Origin: Lentisalinibacter sp964602525
GTDB taxonomy: Bacteria > Pseudomonadota > Gammaproteobacteria > Steroidobacterales > Woeseiaceae
DNA: 14,847 bases
Reading direction: 5' to 3'
NCBI GenBank assembly: GCA_964602525.1
Contig: CAZRSA010000064.1
Span: forward strand, 1-14,847
The position numbers were made by a program, and so were the translations under genes. The notes below the pieces were generated by a model. That model saw nothing but the letters and a program-made list of their open reading frames with translations, was not told where the DNA came from and ran no database searches. Each line of letters opens with the position of its first letter. Position 1 is the stretch's first letter. Positions 6,364 through 14,847 of this stretch are shown here, one piece after another.

Positions 6364-7143
6364 ATGTCCTTATCCGAAAAGCTCCGTGCGCGCTGGCGCG
6401 GCAGAGAAGATCGCACCGTACTCGCCACGCTGGCCGTCGCCGCGGCGGGCGTGCTGGTCATCGTCGTGGCCGTACTGGCGCTCCGCCCCGAACCGGTGCC
6501 CGATTTCAGGGACTGGAAGGCGGGAGCGGAGCGCAAGGAGCGGTTCTTCGAGTTCATGCGGCCGCTGATCCGGGAAGAGAACGCGCGCATCCTCGAGCAG
6601 CGCGAGCGGCTGCAGTCGCTGGCCGCGGAAGAGGACATAGGCTGGTTCGACCGCCGCTGGCTGCGGAGGCTGGCCGAGGAGTATGGCCTGGATCCGGAGG
6701 AAGCGGAGATCGACGCGCTGATCGAGCGCCTGCTGATGCGGGTGGACATCGTGCCGGTCTCGCTGGCGCTGGCGCAGGCGGCGAAGGAATCCGGCTGGGG
6801 CACGTCGCGTTTCGCCCGCGAGGGCAACAACCTCTTCGGCCAATGGTGTTACGAGCGGGGCTGCGGGCTGGTGCCGCGTGCAAGGGGGGCGGGGCGCAGC
6901 CACGAGGTGCGGCTCTTCGACAGCCCGCGGGATTCGGTGGCGAGTTACCTGCGCAACATCAATACCCATCGCGGCTACCGGGAGTTGCGCCAGGCGCGCG
7001 CCCGGCTGCGCACGGCGGGCAGGCCGCTCTCGGGTCTGGTCCTGGCCGAGCAGCTGCACCGCTATTCCGAGCGCGGGCAGGCCTATGTCGAGGAGATCAA
7101 GGGCCTGATCCGTTACAACCGGCTGGAGCAGAGCGGTGCCTGA
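6364..7143 (+). CDS. Bax-like membrane-anchored peptidoglycan glucosaminidase
   Basis: A 259-residue protein with a basic N-terminus, one membrane helix at about 19-40, an Arg/Glu-rich helical stalk, and a glucosaminidase domain from about 115 to the end. The active-site region reads LAQAAKESGWGTSRFAREGN, with Glu142 as the expected catalytic acid, followed by NLFGQWCY and, later, VASYLRNINTHRGYRELR. This arrangement is that of the Bax/FlgJ-type beta-N-acetylglucosaminidase family, which cleaves peptidoglycan glycan strands in the periplasm; E. coli Bax is of similar length (274). The ATG at 6364 follows GGAG closely (four bases); an in-frame ATG at 6346 would add MLLSGA and cannot be excluded. 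The stop overlaps the next gene by eight bases, so the two are co-transcribed and probably translationally coupled. Confidence 0.84.
   Translation: MSLSEKLRARWRGREDRTVLATLAVAAAGVLVIVVAVLALRPEPVPDFRDWKAGAERKERFFEFMRPLIREENARILEQRERLQSLAAEEDIGWFDRRWLRRLAEEYGLDPEEAEIDALIERLLMRVDIVPVSLALAQAAKESGWGTSRFAREGNNLFGQWCYERGCGLVPRARGAGRSHEVRLFDSPRDSVASYLRNINTHRGYRELRQARARLRTAGRPLSGLVLAEQLHRYSERGQAYVEEIKGLIRYNRLEQSGA
7125..7128 (+). promoter_or_regulatory. Ribosome binding site for the deacetylase GTG start inside the glucosaminidase gene
   Basis: GGAG lies seven bases before the GTG at 7136. The alternative ATG at 7148 would be 19 bases away, so the GTG is preferred. Confidence 0.5.
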
Positions 7144-8224
7144 CACGATGCGCCGGGCAGGCGTGCTCTTCGCCGTGCTCGCTGCCGTCGCCTGCCGGGC
7201 GGACGAGCCGGCCGGGGCGCCCGCCCCGCCGAACGACCACGCGGTGATCCTGCTCTACCACAATGTCAGCGGGGACACGCCGCCCTCCACCAGCGTCACG
7301 CCCGGAACCTTCGAGAACCACCTCGACTACCTGGCGGATTACGACGTGGTGCCGCTGGAGCAGATCGTGCGGGCGATCGGGGGCGAAGGCACGCTGCCGC
7401 CCGACGCCGTGGCCATCACCTTCGACGACGCCTACGAGTCCGTCTACACCGAGGCGCTGCCGCGGCTGGAGGAGCGGGGCTGGCCGTTCACCGTGTTCGC
7501 CAGCACCGACTACATCGACGGGAACTACGGCGGCTACATGACCTGGGAGCAGCTCCGCGACGCCGAGCGCCGCGGCGCTACCGTGGGCAATCACAGCCGC
7601 TCCCACCGGCATCTCGTCCGCCGGGATGCCGGAGAGTCGGCGACGGACTGGCGCCAGCGTATCGCCGCGGACCTGCGCCATGCCCAGGCCCGGCTGGAGG
7701 ACGAACTGGACTCGCCGCTGCGCTACTTTGCCTACCCTTACGGCGAGTTCGATCGGGAGCTGGAAGCCGTGGTGGCCGAACTCGGCTTCGTGGCCTTCGG
7801 CCAGCAGTCCGGGCCGGTGGCGCCCTCGTCCGACCGGCGCCATCTGCCCCGCTTCCCGGTGGCTACCGCCTACGCCGACCTGGACTCTCTCGGGGACAAG
7901 CTCGACAGCCGCCCGCTGCCCGTCCGCGTACTGGCACCCGACGGCCGCGTGCTGGCGGCGGATGCCGGCCCGCCCGCACTGCGCCTGGAGCTGCCGCCCG
8001 GCCCCTACGACCGTGAACGCCTGCGCTGCTACGTCAGCGGACAGGAGCCGGCCCGCATCGACTGGCGCGGCGACCAGGCCGTGATCCGGGCGCGATCGCC
8101 GCTTGCGCCCGGGCGGAGCAAGTTCAACTGCACCGTGCCCGCCCGGGGCGAGGCCGGCGTGTACTACTGGTACAGCTACCTCTGGATCAAGCCTCGAGCC
8201 GACGGCAGCTGGTACCCGGACTGA
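7136..8224 (+). CDS. Polysaccharide deacetylase (NodB/CE4) family lipoprotein
   Basis: A 362-residue exported protein. Its N-terminus resembles a lipoprotein signal, ending VAC at Cys20 (the lipobox LAAVAC is imperfect). The NodB/CE4 domain has VILLYHNVS (38-46), motif 1 TFDD (95-98; Asp97 or Asp98 as base and metal ligand), motif 2 HSRSH (153-157; metal ligands His153 and His157) and motif 3 FAYPYG (198-203). These enzymes remove N-acetyl groups from GlcNAc-type polymers using a divalent metal. A further C-terminal part (about 250-362) with NCTVP and YYWYSYLWIKP looks like a small beta domain I cannot name. It overlaps the glucosaminidase gene, so a joint role on peptidoglycan or an exopolysaccharide is likely. 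The last codons and stop lie in a 13-bp tandem repeat. The target polymer is unknown. Confidence 0.86.
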   Translation: MPDTMRRAGVLFAVLAAVACRADEPAGAPAPPNDHAVILLYHNVSGDTPPSTSVTPGTFENHLDYLADYDVVPLEQIVRAIGGEGTLPPDAVAITFDDAYESVYTEALPRLEERGWPFTVFASTDYIDGNYGGYMTWEQLRDAERRGATVGNHSRSHRHLVRRDAGESATDWRQRIAADLRHAQARLEDELDSPLRYFAYPYGEFDRELEAVVAELGFVAFGQQSGPVAPSSDRRHLPRFPVATAYADLDSLGDKLDSRPLPVRVLAPDGRVLAADAGPPALRLELPPGPYDRERLRCYVSGQEPARIDWRGDQAVIRARSPLAPGRSKFNCTVPARGEAGVYYWYSYLWIKPRADGSWYPD

Positions 8225-8264
8225 CTAGCCGGACTGGTTACCCGGACTTGTTACGCGGATCAGG
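8213..8264. repeat. 13-bp tandem repeat, four copies, covering the deacetylase stop codon
   Basis: Units start at 8213, 8226, 8239 and 8252: TACCCGGACTGAC, TAGCCGGACTGGT, TACCCGGACTTGT and TACGCGGATCAGG. The first encodes the last residues Tyr-Pro-Asp and the TGA stop. The copies diverge progressively, and a possible fifth trace (CGGGACTAGG) touches the end of the alkylsulfatase gene. They fill the 48-bp convergent interval; no T-run terminator is visible there. Confidence 0.75.
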
Positions 8265-8272
8265 CACCGGGA

Positions 8273-10276
8273 CTAGGGCGTCACGATGTCGAAAGTGCCC
8301 TCGGGCCGTTCCAGCAGGCTGAAGAACCGCACCAGATCGAGCTTGCTGCCTTCCAGCGTGATGTCGTCGGAGGTCAGCAGGTCGGTCAGGCCGATGGCGC
8401 CGGAGGCGAGTCCGAGGTAGGCGTCCCGGGTCAGGCTCAGCGTGGCGTTCGCCTCCGGATCGGCGTCCCGGCGGTAGTGGTGCAGCACGCCGTTCCCGAC
8501 CACCAGCACGTAGGTCTCGCCGAGGTCCGTGAACACCAGGTTGACGGTGAGCTCCTCGTCCGCCGCCTTCGGCCCGTTCAGGCGCACGGCCATGGCGTCC
8601 AGGAAACGTTCCGTGGGGGTGTGGCGCAGCAGGTCGATGGCATTGGCCAGCGAGATGCCCTGCTCGGGCGGGCCGTGCCGGAGTTCATAGGCGGCTGAGA
8701 GATACACGTCCCGCCAGGGCCCCGACTCGGCCTGGTAGCCGAGCTGGTCGTAGGTGCGGGCGAGCAGGGCACGGGCGTCCGCGTTGGCGGGCTCGGCCAT
8801 CACCAGGTGGTTCAGGACCTCCGCCACCCAGCGATAGTCGCCCTCGTCGAAGGAGGCGCTCGCCTTGCGCAGCACCTCGTCGGCGCCGCCCATGTACTCC
8901 ACGTAGCGTTCGCCTGCGGCCACGGGCGGCAGCGGGTCCAGTTTGGCCGGGTTGCCGTCGTACCAGCCGAAATAGGCCTGATAGACCGCCTTGGCGTTGT
9001 GCTTCAGCGTGCCGTAGTAGCCCATGTTGGCGAACGACTGCTGCAGCGAGGCGGGCAGGGCGATCTCCTCGGCGATCTCCTTCGGCGTCAGGCCCTCGTT
9101 GGCCATGCGCAGGGTCTGGTCGTGGATGTACTTGTACAGGTCGCGCTGCTGTTCCAGGAATTCCACCACCTCGCCGTTGCCCCACACCGGCCAGTGGTGG
9201 CTGCCGAAATACACCTCTGCGTCGCCGAAGAGCTGCAGCGCCTCGTCGATGTAGCCGCTCCAGAGCAGTGCGTCGCGTACCTTCGCGCCCCGCAGCGTAT
9301 AGATGTTGTGCATGTTGCGCGAGACGATCTCGGCGCCGCACCAGGCCTTCTGCTCCGGCAGGTAGAAGGTGAGCTCCGCCGGGGCCTCGGAATGGGGCGC
9401 GTTCTGGAAGACGAACGGCACGCCGTCGATGGTCATCTCCTGGGGCGTGGTATCCACGATCTCGGTGGGCTCCAGGATGGCAATCGTGCCGAAGGCCGGG
9501 CTCTTGCCGAGCCCCGAGCCCACATGTCCCCGCGGACTGCGGGGCAGGCGGCGGCCGTACATGTAGCCTGCACGCCGGCCCATGGCGACGCCGGCGATCA
9601 CGTTCTCGCTGGTGGCCTCCTCCAGGAAGCCCTCCGGCGCGATCACCCGTATGCCCTGTTCCCGCACTTCCTCGGCGCTGGTGATGCCGAGCACGCCGCC
9701 GAAGTGATCCGCGTGGCTGTGGGTGAAGATGATGGCGCGGATGGGCCGCTCGCCGAGTTCGGCGTCGGCGAAGGCCATCGCCGCCGCCGCGGTCTCGGTG
9801 GCCGTCAGCGGGTCCACCACGATCCAGCCCGTCTCGCCCTCGATCAGCGTCATGTTGGAAAGATCGAAGCCCCGCAGCTGGTAGACGCCGTCTGTGACCT
9901 CGAACAGCCCGTGAATGTTGTTCAGCCGCGCCTGGCGCCGGAGGCTGGGGTTGACGGAGTCGTATTCCGCCTCTTCCAGAAACTCGTAGGCGGTCATGTC
10001 CCAGACCGGGCGCTCGGCCGGCCCCACGCGCAGCTCCGGCACGCTGGCGATCAGCCCGCGGCGCGCCCGTTCGAAGTCCCTTTCGTTGTCGAACGGCTTC
10101 TGGTCGAGCACGCGTCGGTTGGCCTCGGCGGTGGCCGCCGTCGGCGCGGTCGCACCGGCCGCATCCGCGTCCTCGCTGTAGGGTATCTCCCGATCGGCGC
10201 TGCAGGCCGCGGCCAGCATGGCGACCAGCGTCAGGAAGACGGGCGTGGCCGGACGCCGGGACAGTGCATTTCTCAT
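8273..10276 (-). CDS. MBL-fold alkylsulfatase (SdsA/YjcS-like), lipoprotein form
   Basis: A 667-residue protein that would hydrolyse primary or secondary alkyl sulfate esters to alcohol and sulfate using a binuclear zinc site. The N-terminus carries a lipobox, LAAAC with Cys25 (Ser at +2). An Asp/Ala/Thr-rich linker ends near 55. The metallo-beta-lactamase domain has RGFDLSNMTLIEGETGW (135-151) and the zinc motif THSHADH (185-191; His186, His188, Asp190, His191), with further ligands later. Central EYMGGADEVLRKA and RALLARTYDQLGYQAESGPWR mark the alkylsulfatase dimerisation domain. The C-terminal part, with VNLVFTDLGETYVL, is an SCP2-like lipid-binding domain. Length matches SdsA-type enzymes (about 650). 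The start at 10276 has a GGGGG site five bases upstream and begins the signal directly. Lipidation would tether an enzyme that is soluble in characterised relatives. It is divergent from the choice-of-anchor I gene. Confidence 0.91.
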   Translation of the reverse strand: MRNALSRRPATPVFLTLVAMLAAACSADREIPYSEDADAAGATAPTAATAEANRRVLDQKPFDNERDFERARRGLIASVPELRVGPAERPVWDMTAYEFLEEAEYDSVNPSLRRQARLNNIHGLFEVTDGVYQLRGFDLSNMTLIEGETGWIVVDPLTATETAAAAMAFADAELGERPIRAIIFTHSHADHFGGVLGITSAEEVREQGIRVIAPEGFLEEATSENVIAGVAMGRRAGYMYGRRLPRSPRGHVGSGLGKSPAFGTIAILEPTEIVDTTPQEMTIDGVPFVFQNAPHSEAPAELTFYLPEQKAWCGAEIVSRNMHNIYTLRGAKVRDALLWSGYIDEALQLFGDAEVYFGSHHWPVWGNGEVVEFLEQQRDLYKYIHDQTLRMANEGLTPKEIAEEIALPASLQQSFANMGYYGTLKHNAKAVYQAYFGWYDGNPAKLDPLPPVAAGERYVEYMGGADEVLRKASASFDEGDYRWVAEVLNHLVMAEPANADARALLARTYDQLGYQAESGPWRDVYLSAAYELRHGPPEQGISLANAIDLLRHTPTERFLDAMAVRLNGPKAADEELTVNLVFTDLGETYVLVVGNGVLHHYRRDADPEANATLSLTRDAYLGLASGAIGLTDLLTSDDITLEGSKLDLVRFFSLLERPEGTFDIVTP

Positions 10277-10423
10277 CTGTATCCCCCGTGATGGCGGCGC
10301 TCGGGCCACGGGCCGCGCCGGCCTGATCCTTAACGTATCGGCAACCCACCGGTAATCCGGCTGTAGCCGCCGCCTCTTATGTTGCCAAAGCGTCAGCCCA
10401 CAACAACCAACAAGAGGTCCGAT

Positions 10424-12214
<1,791 letters not shown>

Positions 12215-12244
12215 TCCTCTGCGTACCGTCAGCCGCGGTACCAC

Positions 12245-12282
12245 GGCCGGCGTCGGGAGCTCCCGGCGCCGGCCCTTTTTTT
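12245..12282 (+). terminator. Rho-independent terminator after the choice-of-anchor I gene
   Basis: GGCCGGCGTCGGG (12245-12257) pairs with CCCGGCGCCGGCC (12262-12274) with one T-G wobble around the loop AGCT, giving a 13-bp stem. One C and then seven T (12276-12282) follow. It lies 30 bases past the stop at 12214 and insulates the amidase gene. Confidence 0.93.
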
Positions 12283-12284
12283 GT

Positions 12285-12312
12285 CCGGGAGCAGCCCGGC
12301 GTATACTCCCGG
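12285..12312 (+). promoter_or_regulatory. Putative amidase promoter with GTATAC core and flanking inverted repeat
   Basis: TATACT (12302-12307) is a fair -10 box 31 bases before the amidase ATG; a weak TTGTCC at 12281-12286 is 15 bp upstream. CCGGGAG (12285-12291) and CTCCCGG (12306-12312) form a 7-bp inverted repeat that overlaps the -10. The palindrome GTATAC (12301-12306) also occurs in the gntR promoter. A regulator site is plausible but unproven. Confidence 0.4.
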
Positions 12313-12338
12313 GCCGTCTCAGCCGCCCGCCGAAGACC

Positions 12339-13616
12339 ATGACCGACCTGCCCACCGCCACCGGGATCCTGAGCGCTATCGAGGCCGGAGAACTCACCCC
12401 GGCGGAAGCCGTGGCGGCGTGCCTGGCGGTGATCGACGGGAAAGAAGAGGAGATCCGCGCGTTCGCCCACGTGGCCGCGGACGCCGCGCGGGAGCGTGCC
12501 GGAGAGCTCGACGTCGCCGGTGGCGGACTGCTGCGCGGGGTCCCGGTGGCGGTCAAGGACGTCATCGACACCGCCGACATGCCGACGGTATACGGCTCGC
12601 CGCTGTACCGGGGCCACCGGCCCGCCCGTGACGCCGCCTGCGTGGCCGTGCTGCGGGCGGAAGGCGCGGTGATACTGGGCAAGGCCCAGACCGTGGAGTT
12701 CGCCTCCCTGGGACGCACGGCCGAGACGGTGAATCCTCACGCCCGCGGCCACACCCCCGGCGGCTCCTCCTCGGGCTCCGGCGCGGCCGTGGCCGCAGGC
12801 ATGGTGCCGGTCGCCCTCGGCACCCAGACCGGCGGCTCCACGATACGGCCGGCCTCCTTCTGCGGCGTCGCCGGCATGAAGCCCACCTTCGGCACGGTGC
12901 CCGTCGAGGGCATGAAGCCCTATGCGCCCAGCCTGGACACGGTGGGCTGGATGGCCCGCTGCGTGGCCGACCTGGCGCTGGTGGCCCGGGTTTTCCGCAT
13001 CGACCGCGGCGACGGCGGCGATACCGGCCTGCGCGGGCGCATCGGTTTCTGGCGCACGCCCTACTGGGAGGCGGCCGGCCCGGACACCCGGCAGGCCCTC
13101 GAGGAGACCACCGCCGCCCTGCGCGCGGCGGGCATCGAGGTGAGCGAGGTGAGCGCGCCGGAGGGTGCGGAGCGCCTGAACGAGGCCCAGGACGTCATCA
13201 TGCACGGCGAGGGCCGCACCGCCTTCCTGTCCGAGTATCTGCGCTGGCCCCGGGAGCTGCACGCCGAGTTCGTGGCGGAGGTGGAGAACAGCCGGGGTAT
13301 CGACGGCGCTGCGCTCGCCCGGGCGGCGGATTACCTGGGTGCCCTGCGGCCGCGGTTCGACCGGGCCATGGAAGACTACGACGCCTGGCTGGTACCGGCG
13401 GTGCCCGGCGAGGCGCCCGCCGGCCTGTCGTCCACCGGCGATGCCGTGTTCAACCGGCTGTGGACGGGCCTGCACGCCCCCGCGGTCACGCTGCCCGGCT
13501 TCACCGGCGCGCACGGCCTGCCGGTGGGTATCCAGCTGGTCGCCGGGCGGTTCCGCGATGCGCGGCTGCTGGCGACGGCCGCCCGGGTGGAGGAGCTGCT
13601 GGCGGAGCGGCGCTAG
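12339..13616 (+). CDS. Amidase signature (AS) family amidohydrolase
   Basis: A 425-residue cytoplasmic hydrolase cleaving a carbon-nitrogen amide bond. The Ser-cisSer-Lys triad is visible: Lys73 in GVPVAVKD (67-74), cis-Ser143 in PGGSSSGSG (140-148), and nucleophile Ser167 in GTQTGGSTIRPA (161-172). The 24-residue spacing between the serines equals that of FAAH and malonamidase E2. The C-terminal part ends with a conserved-type segment, LPGFTGAHGLPVGIQLVAGR. No signal peptide is present. A GatA role is unlikely because no gatB or gatC neighbour is seen. The gene lies after a strong terminator and 185 bp before an FCD-type GntR regulator, suggesting an inducible catabolic amidase, but the substrate cannot be read. 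The ATG at 12339 has only a weak ribosome site (GAAGA). Confidence 0.88.
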   Translation: MTDLPTATGILSAIEAGELTPAEAVAACLAVIDGKEEEIRAFAHVAADAARERAGELDVAGGGLLRGVPVAVKDVIDTADMPTVYGSPLYRGHRPARDAACVAVLRAEGAVILGKAQTVEFASLGRTAETVNPHARGHTPGGSSSGSGAAVAAGMVPVALGTQTGGSTIRPASFCGVAGMKPTFGTVPVEGMKPYAPSLDTVGWMARCVADLALVARVFRIDRGDGGDTGLRGRIGFWRTPYWEAAGPDTRQALEETTAALRAAGIEVSEVSAPEGAERLNEAQDVIMHGEGRTAFLSEYLRWPRELHAEFVAEVENSRGIDGAALARAADYLGALRPRFDRAMEDYDAWLVPAVPGEAPAGLSSTGDAVFNRLWTGLHAPAVTLPGFTGAHGLPVGIQLVAGRFRDARLLATAARVEELLAERR

Positions 13617-13658
13617 CTACCGGTCCATTCGGTCGTTCCGCAGGCAGAGTACGCACGT

Positions 13659-13690
13659 TTGCCGCTCGCCGGGCGGTTTGGTATACCGGA
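13659..13690 (+). promoter_or_regulatory. gntR promoter with overlapping palindromic operator candidate
   Basis: TTGCCG (13659-13664) and TATACC (13682-13687) are separated by 17 bp. The -10 lies within the perfect 8-bp palindrome GGTATACC (13680-13687). FCD-type GntR regulators usually bind short dyads of the form TNGTN(2-3)ACNA and often repress themselves, so this is a likely autoregulatory operator. The leader to the ATG at 13802 would be about 108 bases. Confidence 0.5.
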
Positions 13691-13709
13691 TTCTCGAGCT
13701 CTGCGAGAA
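13691..13709 (+). repeat. Small inverted repeat in the gntR leader
   Basis: TTCTCG (13691-13696) pairs with CGAGAA (13704-13709) around a 7-base loop, directly downstream of the operator candidate and near the expected transcript start. It may be a second regulator site or a 5' hairpin; nothing else supports a function. Confidence 0.3.
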
Positions 13710-13801
13710 GGACGCTGCCATCGGGCCCGTCGGCCTCGCGGCAGATGCCGCTTCTGCCGGTCCGGTGGAACGAGGTCGGGGGAAGACAGGGAAACCGAGC
13801 C

Positions 13802-14449
13802 ATGAGCGCCGCTACCGACAAAGCCTATCGGACGCTGCGGGACCTCATCTTCAGCGGTGAGTATGCACCCGGCGCCCGGCTGAAGGAGCGTCAGCTTTGC
13901 GCCGACCTGGAGGTGAGCCGCACGCCGGTTCGGGAGGCGTTACGGCGTCTCGAGTCGGAAGGTCTGGTGCACATCGAGCCCCGGCGAGGCGGTGTGGTCA
14001 GCCGCATCGATGCCAGGGAGGCGGAGGAGATCTTCGCGCTTGGCGCCGTGATCGAGAGTTTCGCGGCCCGCACCGCGGCGCACAAGGCGACGGATAGGCA
14101 GATTGCGGAGCTGGAGAAGATCGTCGCCGCGATGGGCGAAACGCTTGCCAGCGGGGACGAGCGCCGCCGGACCGACTACATCCGCCTCGACGGCGAGCTG
14201 CACGGCCGGATCATCGAAATGGCAGACAGCCGCCGCCTGTCGGCCGCCCTGCACCAGGTTGTGGGAGTTCCTCTACTCGCGCAGGACTTCAATCACTACA
14301 GCTTCGAGCAACTGGAGCAGAGCTTCAGTCAGCATCGCATGCTCGTGGACGCCATCCGCGAGCGGGACGCCGAGTGGGCCGAATCGGCAATGCGCTATCA
14401 CGTCCTCGCGGGTCGGAACATCATGCTGGCCCGCCTCGCAGACGACTGA
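13802..14449 (+). CDS. GntR family transcriptional regulator, FCD (FadR) subfamily
   Basis: A 215-residue DNA-binding repressor or activator. A winged helix-turn-helix covers about 5-68, with GARLKERQLCADLEVSRT and the typical recognition segment TPVREALRRLESEGLV (41-56) followed by the wing RRGGVVSRI. The effector-binding FCD all-helical domain runs from about 72 to 210; Asp130, His134, His178 and His200 are at positions expected for its metal site, which usually binds a carboxylate ligand. Length is typical of the subfamily. The ATG at 13802 has an AGGGAA site about nine bases upstream. The gene follows the amidase on the same strand with its own likely promoter; control of the amidase is inferred from neighbourhood and a shared GTATAC core. 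The frame is open far upstream, but that part overlaps the amidase and is not coding. Confidence 0.9.
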   Translation: MSAATDKAYRTLRDLIFSGEYAPGARLKERQLCADLEVSRTPVREALRRLESEGLVHIEPRRGGVVSRIDAREAEEIFALGAVIESFAARTAAHKATDRQIAELEKIVAAMGETLASGDERRRTDYIRLDGELHGRIIEMADSRRLSAALHQVVGVPLLAQDFNHYSFEQLEQSFSQHRMLVDAIRERDAEWAESAMRYHVLAGRNIMLARLADD

Positions 14450-14500
14450 CGGCCTCGTCATCGGTGTAACCTTGCCGCCGACTGACCCGTCCGAACCGGC

Positions 14501-14847
14501 TCACCCTCCGCCCGGACGCTTGCTCCGCTTCTGCGCATACATGAGCGCGTCGGCCTCGCGCAGCATCGTGTCCACGTCCGGGTGCCGGTCCGGCTCGAAC
14601 AGGACGCGGCCCACGCTGTAGGCCAGCCGCCAGGGTCGGTCGTATTCCGCGTTCCAGGCCGTGACCCGATTGGCGAGTCGCTCCAGCGGCGCGGCCAGGT
14701 CGGCGGCGGCGATGTCGGCGGCGAACACGCAGAACTCGTCGCCGCCGAGGCGTGCCACCACGTCGGAGTTGCGGAACGACTTCAGCAGCAGTCGCGCGAA
14801 GCTGTGCAGCGCCCGGTCGCCTTCCTCGTGGCCCCTCCGGTCGTTGA
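14501..14847 (-). CDS. GGDEF-domain diguanylate cyclase, C-terminal part (5' end outside window)
   Basis: The last 114 residues of a protein that makes cyclic di-GMP from two GTP. The visible part begins NDRRGHEEGDRAL, the usual segment before the active-site hairpin. The active-site loop GGDEF is at 14732-14746 and is perfect. Five residues before it is RNSD (14762-14773), matching the RxxD inhibitory I-site, so product feedback is expected. It ends with DTMLREADALMYAQKRSKR and a short tail, as normal for these domains. Any sensor domain lies outside the window. It converges with gntR, 51 bp apart, with no clear terminator between them. Confidence 0.93.
   Translation of the reverse strand, partial: NDRRGHEEGDRALHSFARLLLKSFRNSDVVARLGGDEFCVFAADIAAADLAAPLERLANRVTAWNAEYDRPWRLAYSVGRVLFEPDRHPDVDTMLREADALMYAQKRSKRPGGG

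Noticed and set aside
8807..10291. A 494-codon plus-strand open frame opposite the alkylsulfatase
   Set aside because: Composition-driven shadow of a G+C-rich gene; the translation shows no recognisable domain, while the opposite strand has clear zinc motifs.
10277..10423. Search for clear promoters in the divergent alkylsulfatase/choice-of-anchor I interval
   Set aside because: Only weak candidates such as TTAACG at 10330 with TAATCC 17 bp later; not strong enough to list as a feature.
13460..13801. An upstream extension of the GntR regulator frame
   Set aside because: It overlaps the amidase end and the promoter/operator. The winged-helix domain starts just after the ATG at 13802.

Overview
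The window looks like a piece of chromosome from a G+C-rich, free-living Gram-negative bacterium. A gammaproteobacterium (Chromatiales/Xanthomonadales-like) is my best guess, but this is inferred only from gene content: a TonB-dependent receptor, several lipobox lipoproteins, a Bax-type glucosaminidase, type II NADH dehydrogenase, an SdsA-type alkylsulfatase and a GGDEF protein. No rRNA, tRNA, CRISPR array, insertion sequence, integrase or phage gene was found, and coding density is high. The window is cut inside genes at both ends.

Layout. (1) 1-1333, minus strand: the 5' part of a TonB-dependent receptor and, upstream of it, a His-rich DUF2946 protein, probably a metal (copper-like) uptake unit; the DUF2946 gene has a perfect TATAAT box six bases before its ATG. 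(2) 1380-3369: a lipoprotein-type COG4798 methyltransferase (minus) divergent from a membrane-anchored Sel1-like protein of unknown role (plus). (3) 3418-6264: a group II PLP-dependent decarboxylase (plus) convergent with type II NADH:quinone dehydrogenase (minus, GTG start). (4) 6364-8224, plus: a Bax-like peptidoglycan glucosaminidase overlapping a polysaccharide deacetylase lipoprotein, followed by a 13-bp tandem repeat that carries the deacetylase stop codon. (5) 8273-12282: an MBL-fold alkylsulfatase lipoprotein (minus) divergent from a choice-of-anchor I lipoprotein with a collagen-like tether (plus), which ends in a strong intrinsic terminator. (6) 12339-14449, plus: an amidase-signature enzyme and an FCD-type GntR regulator; GTATAC cores lie in both promoter regions. 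(7) 14501-14847, minus: the C-terminal end of a diguanylate cyclase with intact GGDEF and I-site.

Much of the window concerns the cell envelope: four proteins carry lipobox-like N-termini, two more have an N-terminal membrane anchor, and one is an outer-membrane receptor. The amidase and GntR genes form a likely small catabolic module. No single large multi-gene system is evident. The most notable signals are three genes with no clear Shine-Dalgarno site whose ATG lies exactly six bases after a TANNNT hexamer (possible leaderless transcripts), a SAM methyltransferase with an export signal, the collagen-tethered propeller-like lipoprotein, and the minisatellite at a stop codon.
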